This document shows, one piece after another, positions 56,450-64,000 of a DNA stretch of 64,000 nucleotides. Made by a program: the position numbers and the translations under genes. How positions within the stretch are numbered: position 1 is the first letter of the stretch; the number at the start of each line of letters is the position of its first letter. Under the pieces are notes generated by a model that worked only from the letters and a program-made list of their open reading frames with translations, ran no database searches and was not told the origin of the DNA. Where the stretch lies: the NCBI RefSeq assembly GCF_029867415.1, contig NW_026705208.1, forward strand, positions 248,001 to 312,000, read 5' to 3'. Origin of the DNA: Vicia villosa. Its lineage: Eukaryota; Streptophyta; Magnoliopsida; Fabales; Fabaceae.

Positions 56450-56870
56450 CATAATGAATAACATACATATCATCTGAACTATTTTCTTCAAATGAGAGAT
56501 GCACATGTGTTATGAAAGAAGGAGTCTCAAAATTTAAATCTTGATTTTTATCACTATCAGGAATATATTTTCCTTGTAGAAAAATTTACCACTTTTGTTA
56601 GAAGAATTAGTGACATACAAAAAAGAATTTTTGGGCATGGGATGTCATGATGAATGGTTCGTTCCTATAAGTTTTCTTTCAAAGATCAAACTGTGTGAGT
56701 CCTAATTCATTGGTTTCTACAACAATGTTTATTGTTAATCCACTTTCACTTCAATAAAGGCACTTAAAAAAAATCAATATCTAAAATCTCATCAATGACA
56801 CCAAAGTATACTCTAGTTATGTGTACATGATTCTTGTCTTTAAAACTAGAGAAGTACATGGATGCACCGT
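56450..56870 (-). pseudogene. CACTA-type transposon protein relic (DUF4216-like)
   Basis: On the minus strand the pieces RVYFGVIDEILDIDFF, then (shifted) WINNK, then LFYVTNSSNKSGKFF (as SFLYVTNSSNKSGKFF) and VIHYDHQYGIWKN appear in order. They resemble YYGVIEEIWELDY, KCKWV, FYVxDPxxxRW and the tail of the DUF4216 region at the C-terminus of plant CACTA transposases. Stops and shifts are frequent. No CACTA terminal repeats were found nearby. Identification is by pattern recognition and is moderate at best. Confidence 0.42.
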
Positions 56871-57029
56871 TCGAAGCGTTGGAAAGCTAACACAATGAAT
56901 TATACCTTAATAGAATAAAATGATTCATAGGATGTAGGATCCTAGTACATTTATTAGGATTGAGTGAGGAGACGATGTAGTGATAACATAACAAGTATGC
57001 TGTTTCCTATAATTGATGTAACCATGTCA

Positions 57030-58421
57030 TGATATAACTTGATGTGTGTTTTCTTTATGATAATCATGTTTTCAAACACATCTTATATTGTCACATTTCA
57101 TCATATATGTCAACAATACATCATTCATCAAACTAACAAAATATTCACATCATACCCATATCCTCGCATCGAGTATCTCATAAACTTCACCATCCAATCA
57201 AACAAATCATCATATGACTCAAATTTTAAACATAACATGTATCGTCATATCTCATTGTATATGTCCACAACACATCATTCATCAAAAAAAGAAAATCATG
57301 GTTTAAAAATAAATTCGAGTTACTGCTCATTTCATCATTATAACACAGAATATTTCATTAGCTTCATCCTGCTCGAAACGACACTTAAAACAGGCCAACG
57401 GTTCGAAAGATACGCATCTTTACATTTTTCAAAAATTACTAGCAGCACGCGGCGCCACTCATTGTTCGCGACGCGCTGCCAGGAAACGACGCCTTCGCGG
57501 CGCCAACAAGGGACGCGACGCGAACTGAGTGAAATAATTTTCCTTAAGCTTTCTTCCAAGTAGTTCGCGGCGCTAACAATTGGACGCGGCGCGAACTGAT
57601 CCCAATCGCAAATGACAGCATACGAACCTGAATCCCAAATTCCTCAACCTTGACCAAATCGATTCAAGTTGATCAAACACCACAAAACAGCCATACAACA
57701 TATATCATACACACATATAACATATATTATGCATCATCAAACATCATACAATCACCAAATTCATTGGATTCATCGAAACAGATAATTATCAACAAACATC
57801 CCAAAACCCAAACTCTATCATTCGACTCAATTGACATGAAATAATATACCTATATCAGTCCTATTATCCATAACCCGATAATAGATGTTAATCGGAAAAT
57901 CCCCCTTACCTTAGCCAAGAATCAGGACTTTTCCCCTTCTTCTCCATCAAACCCGTAAGCCCTTTTTCCTCAAATTCAGCAAGAATCTCCCATCTTCAAA
58001 CTCGCTTATCTCCCTCATCAAAAACCTCCCTGACACGAATTAATATATCAAATCGAAGGAAATTTTGTGTAGAATCCGAATCTTCAAGAATTACCTGATT
58101 TGGAGCTACGAGCAGAAATTTATGACATGATTTGTGGGAGCTGCTCCATGAATACGAAAATGGGTCTTTGTCCATGAGCTCTCTCCTTCTTCCTCTTAGG
58201 TTTTCCTCTTCTATTTTCCAATTATCTTATTTTATGAAAATAAAGCAAAATAACTTTAGTAATAGGGCCTACCAATCACACCCCCTCCAATACTAACCAC
58301 AACTTGGCCCAATAGCTTATTTTACACAATTTCCAACTTAAGTCCAACTAAAATACCAATAATCCAAGAAATTAATTTAAACTCCCATTAAATTAATAAA
58401 TGTAAAATATGGGGTGTTACA
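57030..58421 (-). repeat. TGTAACA-type Ty3 LTR, copy 3
   Basis: On the minus strand it starts TGTAACACCCC (58421). The same order of blocks as in copies 1 and 2 is seen: GC-rich paired motif (57440-57600), C/T-rich block (57905-58010 and 58185-58215), AT-rich outer end. Lower boundary is approximate. A 60-base block containing CACATCTTATATTGTCACAT, or its variant, is duplicated (57075-57140 and 57225-57295). Confidence 0.55.
57438..57600. repeat. TTCGCGGCGC / GACGCGRCGCGAAC paired-motif cluster
   Basis: Bases 57494-57529 and 57562-57600 are two diverged copies of a unit TTCGCGGCGC(C/T)AACAA then GGACGCG(A/G)CGCGAACTGA. Another pair, CGCGGCGCC...CGCGACGCG, precedes them. This is the most GC-rich spot in the right half of the window. 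Confidence 0.8.
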
Positions 58422-58582
58422 ACATACCTCCTCGGTGCAATGGAGAAGTCAGAGCTAATGTAGTTCCACTTAAAAGGGAAAACGGTTTTTTAAAAGGAAT
58501 AAATACTTTATCGTCGTTGGAGGAAGAATACTCAGCCATTGATCTTGATCATGAGAACAAATGAGTTCTTTGCATCGCAAAT

Positions 58583-59659
58583 TGATCCGCTGTCGCGCGC
58601 GGATCAAAAACGAGTATTTTGTAAAACGTAGTACAACGACAATGGCTCGAGTCGCATCGCAAGGATTCTTGATTTTATTAACTAAAAGCAAAGTCGAAAT
58701 TGGGGGGGGGGGGTTGGTTTGGGTTAGATTTAGAAAAAAGCGCTTAAAATAAGTGATTCTGAAAATAAGCTGTTTTGAAATAAGTGATTAAAACAGGTTA
58801 ATCTGCCGGTTCGATATCCAACTTATCATCGGTCAATATAATTCCAGTCCCTAAATGATTTCAATTCCTATTCGATTGTAATGTCGAATTAACAAGCGCA
58901 ATTCATACTACAAGATTGTAAATTCCTAATGTCCGGATTAAGCAAACGGATTAAGGTATTGTGAATTAAGCAAACACAATTGCGCGGATAAAGCAAACGC
59001 GATTAAATTATAGGAAGAACAATCATCGAATCAAATCAATATATATTCTATGGAACTCCAATTAAGCAAACAAGACACAAAGCACGATACTGAAAGGAAT
59101 GAATAATTTAATTGGAATTGATAAAAAACCTCAAAGTATTTGGAACTCGACTCCGACAGATTTCACCTTCGGATTAGTTCTCCATTACAAGATCGTACAA
59201 AAGCTTCAAATATTTTCGTGAATAGTGATGATTGCTACAGTACCGCGGCTGCTACCCTAAGGGGAAAGAGTACAACCCGTTTTACAATCCAACTGGGTCA
59301 AACATACGACCCAGGCCCAAAACTAATTGACCCGAAACTTAACTAAAACTAGTGCTGCAACTTCAATGAATTTTCTGGCCCTTCTACGGTCCGATTCTGA
59401 CTTCGACTCCAACATAGGAATTGTAGCTCTTTCTCTTAGCTTTCCGTCGATTATTAGAACGCCTCAATCGGACTCCTGGAACTCCAGATATGATCGTTTC
59501 CGTGCAGACTGCTAATGCTGAAAAATTAATACGAAAAACAATTAAGTGCAAAAATAAAATAAAATATAAAAACATATTAAAACATAAAAATAAATAAAAC
59601 AAACCGAAGAAATGCTTGAGTATAAACATGGAAGAACGTGCATCAAAATGCACTGATCA
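58583..59659 (-). repeat. Athila-type solo LTR inside LTR F, 1077 bp
   Basis: On the minus strand it begins TGATCAGTGCATTTTGATGC (59659) and ends CAGCGGATCA (58583), flanked by perfect CAAAT duplications (58578-58582 and 59660-59664). In LTR C the same place reads TTTCATTTGTGACGCAAAGA without the insert, which confirms both edges. The U3 text (TTGAGGCGTTCTAATAATCG, GAAAGCTAAGAGAAAGAGC) is typical of an Athila family in legumes. Confidence 0.93.
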
Positions 59660-60243
59660 CAAATGAAAGAAGGGCTCCAACTAGGATAAAAATCAACGAG
59701 TATGCCACTAGCTCTCTCTCATGCGGAAAAGATCTCATTATATCAATCAATTTCAAAATTGTGGGGTATCAATACTCACTACAACAATTAATCGTGTCTT
59801 AAATCAACTGCATACAATTCTCTTCCATGTTGGATCTTCTATGTTAAGCAGATCGCCAAGTGATTTATGTAGAAATCACCCTACAACGAGGCCGGTCAAA
59901 ACTTTATGTGTTAATGCATGCAAGAGAAGTGATATATAGATCACTCTCCGAAAGCAATACCGCACGAAAAGAAAATAGGTAGCGATCTAGTCTTTACCAA
60001 GAATCCATAAGAATTTTCAAGGTATTAAGACTTTCATCGATAAAAATAAAAAAAAGAAGGAGAAGAAGAAGAAGAATAAAAATGCATAAAATAAAATCAC
60101 TCACACTATCATTAATATCATTCATCTAATATTATAGATTTAGCCTTTTCAAGCCTATCAACATCCTAGATCCAATGATATTAATGAAGTAGAGGAAGAA
60201 GGAAGGAAAAACAAGCATAAAAAAGCAATAAAAAGCATTCTGC

Positions 60244-60358
60244 CTCACTGGAAATCGATTTCCCTCCGTAGGAAATTGATTTCCTGCTTGCAGTTTCCAG
60301 ATCTGGCGCAAAAAAATGAGTGGAAATCGATTTCCCTCTGTAGGAAATCGATTTCCTG
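60244..60358. repeat. Paired GGAAATCGATTTCC palindromes in LTR F
   Basis: Two pairs (60244/60266 and 60321/60343), each about 22 bases apart with CTC(C/T)GTA between. A GCGCCAGATCTGG sequence (minus strand) lies between the pairs, as in LTR C. A third, degraded pair is at about 61028-61062 near the LTR start. Confidence 0.85.
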
Positions 60359-60805
60359 CGCACTGTTTTCAAAAAAACAGCATTAGGAATCATAAAACCT
60401 TGTTTAAGCAAAAACATAAACACCTTATGATCTCATATATCAATGTGCACGAATTTTCCATCAAATCTTCATCAAATGTCACCAATATAGCATCAAAGAT
60501 GCATCACACACAAGCACAAAAGAATCACATTGTGAAAGATGAAAAAGAATGTAGAAATTTACCAAATCTTGAACAAAACTTAGATCCACTTCAAGAACAC
60601 ACCAACACAAGTCTTGATCTCTCAACAATTGAAGAAAAATAGAGAGATGGATGATGGTTTAGCTCAAAGTTAGTGAGGTTCAAGATGTAACTCACTAACT
60701 TTATGAAAGAAGAAAGAGCTTTAAGTGAATTTGGTAGGGATGTGGAGAGAAATTGCAAGAGTTTATTTGGCTTTTCAAGCCTGTCAAATGAGGGAGTGAA
60801 GACCT

Positions 60806-60815
60806 CTATTTATAG
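60806..60815 (-). promoter_or_regulatory. TATA box of LTR F
   Basis: The minus strand reads CTATAAATAGAGGTC, equivalent to CTATAAATAGAGGCC in LTR C. Confidence 0.72.
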
Positions 60816-61321
60816 AATTGGAGAGATAGGTGTGGGAAATTTGGTAATTGTTCAATTGGTAACTAATTTGTGTTTAATTTGATAAAGTGGGGTTAAAGTG
60901 AGGTTAATGAAAGAAATTAATTTGTGGTGAGGTGGAATATTGCTAAATGACAAAGAATAATCAAGGAAAATGTGTTTGGTGCCAAAATGAGGTCATGCTT
61001 CCCTCTGTTTTTCAAATTTCGTCCAGGGAAATTAATTTCCTGTATGGGTAAATCGATTTCCATAGTGAAATTTTCAAAAATTCATTTTCTTGCACTGTTT
61101 TGATTTTTGCCCGATCTTTTACCTGTAAAATATAAACAAGAGAAACAAAATACATATTTTTGGATTTTGGTTAGTATAAAACAAAGTAAAAGCTATAGGT
61201 GTTTGATGGTTCCCCTCAGAGATGATCACAATATCTAAAATAAAGCTTCAAAATATTGCTCTTGATTAATGATTAAAATACAACTAGTGTATGATCTTAG
61301 GGTTAAAAATTGGGGTATGAC

Positions 61322-61616
61322 AGATTGAAGAGATTGAAGAGACTTAAATATATATATAAAACACACAATTTTTGAACCTAAGATGTCATGCAATGTTTAA
61401 TGAATGCATTTGATGATGATGAGACAAGACACCACTAGGGAGAAAAAGGAACTCCACTGGGGAAAACAAATGTCTTGCGGGAAGAACTCCACTGGGGAAA
61501 ACAAGACTTCGTTGGGGGGATGAAATTTTGCTGGGAAAAGAAACTTCACTGGAGAAATCTTTTCAAACCAGAGAGGTTAAAGCACCACCTTTCACTGGGG
61601 ATGAGAACATATATCA
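61322..61616 (-). other. Ogre-type 3' region next to tandem array
   Basis: Repeated ACTCCACTGGGGAAAACAA-like sentences (61445-61600) resemble the ATCCACTGGGGAAAAGATGG stretch beside the array of element A. The purine tract sequence seen beside A's LTR is absent, so LTR F looks inserted here rather than being this element's own LTR. Confidence 0.5.
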
Positions 61617-62640
61617 CCTTTCACCGGTAACTATAACGGAAATACACTATCGTTCCACTGATGATATGAATACACCGTCGTACCATTGACGATGAAATAT
61701 AACAAGATACACATACGTTCCACTGAAGGTGAACTACCGACGTTCCACTGAAGGTAGGAAAGAGATATACTATCGTACCATTGACGATAAAATATACCAA
61801 CGTTCCACTGAAGGTATGAATACACCATCGTACCATTAACGATGAAATATAACAAGATACATCAACGTTCCACTGAAGGTGAGCTACCGACGTTCCACTG
61901 AAGGTAGGAAAGGGATATACCGTCATACCATTGACGATAAAATATACCAACGTTCCACTAAAGGTATGAATAAAAATACATCGACGTGCCACTGACGATG
62001 AAATATAACAAGATACACCAACGTTCCACTAAAGGTAGGAAAGGGATATACCGTCATACCATTGACGATAAAATATACCAACGTTCCACTAAAGGTATGA
62101 ATAAAAATACATCGACGTGCCACTGACGATGAAATATAACAAGATACACCAACGTTCCACTAAAGGTAGGAAAGGGATATATCGTCGTACCATTGACGAT
62201 AAAATATACGAACGTTCCACTGAAGGTATGAATAGATCATACATCGACGTGCCACTGACGATGAAATATAACAAGATACACCAACAATCCACTAAAGGCG
62301 AGCTACCGACGTTCCACTGGAGGTAGGAAAGAGATATACCGTCGTACCATTGACGATAAAATATACCAACGTTTCACTGAAGGTATGAATAGAAATACAT
62401 CGACGTGCCACTGACGATGAAATATAACAAGATACACCAATGTTCCACTGAAGGTGAGCTACCGACGTTCCACTGAAGGTAGGAAAGAGATACACCGTCG
62501 TACCATTGACGATAAAATATACCAACGTTCCACTAGAGGTATGAATAGAAATACATCGACGTGCCACTGATGATGAAATATAACAAGATACACCAACGTT
62601 CCACTGAAGGTGAGCTACCGATGTTCCACTGATGGTAGAA
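61617..62640 (-). repeat. Higher-order tandem array (CGTTCCACTGAAGGT / CGTACCATTGACGAT)
   Basis: Subunits of about 30-40 bases built on CG(T)(T/A/G)CCA(C/T)TGA(A/C)G(G/A)T alternate in a fixed order. Together they form a higher-order unit of about 150 bases, marked by ATATAACAAGATACA at intervals of about 125-155. At least six higher-order units are present. The long open frames on the minus strand (repeated FSGT...LQWNV) follow from the repeat length. This is an Ogre-like 3' UTR array different in sequence from that of element A. Confidence 0.88.
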
Positions 62641-63172
62641 AAGCAAATATATTAACAACACTTTGCTTCTTTAAAAAATTGGGGGTGCCAACATAAGTGC
62701 ACAATTTAAACAATAGTCATCCAGCAACCAAAATTCAATCCATGGCCAAATGGAAAGAAACTGTCAAATAAGACCAGATCAAGCGAGGGAATAACTCACT
62801 GGATTTTTGTTCGTAAGCATTTTGAACAGAATAACTGAAATATATTATCCACATAGAAATAAATTCAGTGGGAATTTCAATGAAAGTGAATATTTTCTGC
62901 ATAAAGATACTCTAAATGAAAGAGAAATCTGATGACAGTAAACTTGGCAAATATGAATGTATGACTGTTTTTTATGCATGTTAATGATGCATATGCTGCC
63001 AAAACTTAGCACAAGGATTAACTCAAGAGATAGAGTACAAGAATAACATAATCAAGCATGTCTCAAGCTGAGTGAAGGTGTTTTCATGTTGGCTGCATTT
63101 GTGGTAAAACATACCTGGTTAATATTGTGTTATCCAGGCTGCATATGTGTGAAGCTAATACAAGTTCTGTAG
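62641..63172. other. Unassigned sequence before the window-end Ty1 LTR
   Basis: No coding or repeat structure recognised. It may be Ogre internal sequence continuing from the array. Confidence 0.4.
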
Positions 63173-63982
63173 TGAATGTCATGACCGATGTCATGACATC
63201 CGTGTGTGACAGCAGGAGCTGTTATTGTTTATTAAATGTGTTTCCTGATTTCTCTCAATTATCAGTTTAGGAAACCTTTTATTGTGTGATGAATATTTTG
63301 TCCAGAGGATCATGCTGACAACACATTTTGTAACAACCAGATGGCGTGTAAATTAGGTTAACTTGGTTAACCCTAATTTGTTTCTAAAAAAAGCCCAAGG
63401 CCCAAGAGCTTCATATAAAAGACTGCAATCCTATTTTGGAACGCAGACAGAAGATTTTGTGTATTGTGAAGAACCGTAGTTCTGTAGCTGTCTCTTGTGA
63501 TCCAAGCAATTGTCCTTGATGATTGCGTTGGAATAGGTTGTGTGTGTTTATTGTCACTCTAAGATTTTAAGCACGAGTGTGTGTCTCTTGATTGAAGCTT
63601 TTAAGCAGATCAAGGTGTGTTTTTGAAGAGTGTCTTCTCTCTGTAATTGTTTATGTTTGTTTGTAATCACTGATGTGATTGAGGGGGAGTGAGTGGAGAT
63701 ACTCAGGTCTTGGAATAGGTTGGAATTGCATTGGGTAGGTTTTAAGTGAGGAGTTGTAAACGGGGGGGGGGGGGGGGGTTTAACTCCGAATTAATTCTGC
63801 TTATATTGGATTCCCTCACTGGCTTGGTAGCCCCCAGAGTAGGTTGTTTGAACCAAACTGGGTAAACAATTTTGTGTGTTTTTTATTGTTTTTATGTTGT
63901 TCTGTTATAATTATCTGTGTTGTGTAATTGTGGATGTCATAACATCCAGTAAGACATCGAGCGTGTGTTACTAGAATTTTCA
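63173..63982 (+). repeat. Ty1 5' LTR at window end (start uncertain)
   Basis: The end GAATTTTCA (63982) is followed two bases later by a Ty1 primer site. A TATA-like CATATAAAAGAC is at 63412-63423. GATGTCATGACATCC near 63193-63207 and GATGTCATAACATCC at 63932-63946 recur near both ends. The start may be at TGAATGTCATGACC (63173) or further left. A G run at 63763-63778 may be miscounted. Confidence 0.6.
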
Positions 63983-63984
63983 AT

Positions 63985-63996
63985 TGGCATCAGAGC
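63985..63996 (+). other. Primer binding site of the window-end Ty1 element
   Basis: TGGCATCAGAGC, the initiator-Met-type site with the same one-base variant as the SIRE-type element. The element's internal region should follow to the right of the window. Confidence 0.85.
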
Positions 63997-64000
63997 AGGC

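Larger units (their letters stand above)
58422..61321 (-). repeat. Ogre-type LTR F (homologue of LTR C), inner end lost, with nested solo LTR
   Basis: On the minus strand it starts TGTCATACCCC (61321) and aligns with LTR C in order: CTAACCAAAAT block, palindromes, TATA (60806-60815), leader, GCATGCATTA, CCGGCCTCGTTGTAGGGTGA, GGAGCCCTTCTTTCATTTG, then CAATGGCTGAG and CTCTGACTTCTCCATTGCAC. It stops at 58422 against a TGTAACA-type LTR. The missing U5 part is not found on the far side of that LTR, which implies a deletion. The outer flank GATTG (61322-61326) lies in an Ogre-type 3' region. Confidence 0.75.

Noticed and set aside
57039..57563. 174-residue plus-strand frame
   Set aside because: It lies across a TGTAACA-type LTR and its GC-rich motif cluster, antisense to the element, with no domain.
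61621..62567. Long minus-strand open frames with repeated FSGT...LQWNV pattern
   Set aside because: They arise from the tandem repeat lengths; overlapping frames are equally open and no start or domain supports a protein.

Overview
The window is repeat-rich plant DNA, almost certainly from a legume and most likely a large-genome member of the pea/vetch tribe. The evidence is Ogre-type Ty3 LTRs of 3-4 kb with a tRNA-Arg-like primer binding site (TGGCGACTCTGCTGGGGA), SIRE/Maximus-type Ty1 elements, Athila elements with the tRNA-Asp-type site (TGGCGCCGTTG), and AT-rich intergenic sequence. Species cannot be fixed from the sequence alone. No bacterial, organellar or viral genome is present. I see one convincing ordinary gene: a two-exon gene for a 98-residue membrane-anchored coiled-coil protein, minus strand, 46944-48346. 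Nearly everything else is transposable element sequence inserted in layers.

Left half (1-33570). The oldest layer is a minus-strand Ogre-like element D: LTR end 33447-33570, primer site 33423-33440, leader, and ORF1 remnant 23689-23921. It was split by a complete SIRE-type Ty1 element (24477-33227, target duplication AAAAT) and, separately, by a pile of insertions at its ORF1 end. That pile is Ogre-type LTR E (22946-23688), interrupted by LTR C (19668-22945), interrupted by a double-unit Athila-like non-autonomous element B (LTR-internal-LTR-internal-LTR, 9749-19667), interrupted by a very young non-coding Ogre derivative A (1-9748, running off the left edge). A's two LTRs are almost identical.

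Middle (33571-45807). A spliced gene-like fragment with a plant mobile domain, a TGTAACA-type LTR and a Tat-like LTR fragment lie next to Athila element G (35772-45802, target duplication CTATG). G keeps gag and protease but has lost reverse transcriptase, RNase H and integrase. Within G lies a 4-kb Ogre-type solo LTR (40340-44311, duplication CATAG), which itself contains a Maximus-type solo LTR (42592-43670, duplication GTTTG).

Right part (45808-64000). This holds the single gene with a small MITE just upstream, an AT microsatellite, an L1-type LINE 3' relic, an Athila-like LTR whose flanks do not match, TGTAACA-type LTRs, a Ty1 3' end, a CACTA-transposase-like relic, and an Ogre-type LTR F interrupted by an Athila-type solo LTR (58583-59659, duplication CAAAT). 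It ends with an Ogre-style tandem repeat array and a Ty1 LTR with its primer site at the window edge.

The most unusual pattern is that at least seven LTR families from different lineages each carry, in a similar place, clusters of short near-palindromes repeated in closely spaced pairs, with a different motif in each family. All LTR boundaries rest on TG...CA ends, primer sites, purine tracts, target duplications and comparison of copies within the window. Lineage names come from recognising motifs by eye, not from a database search.
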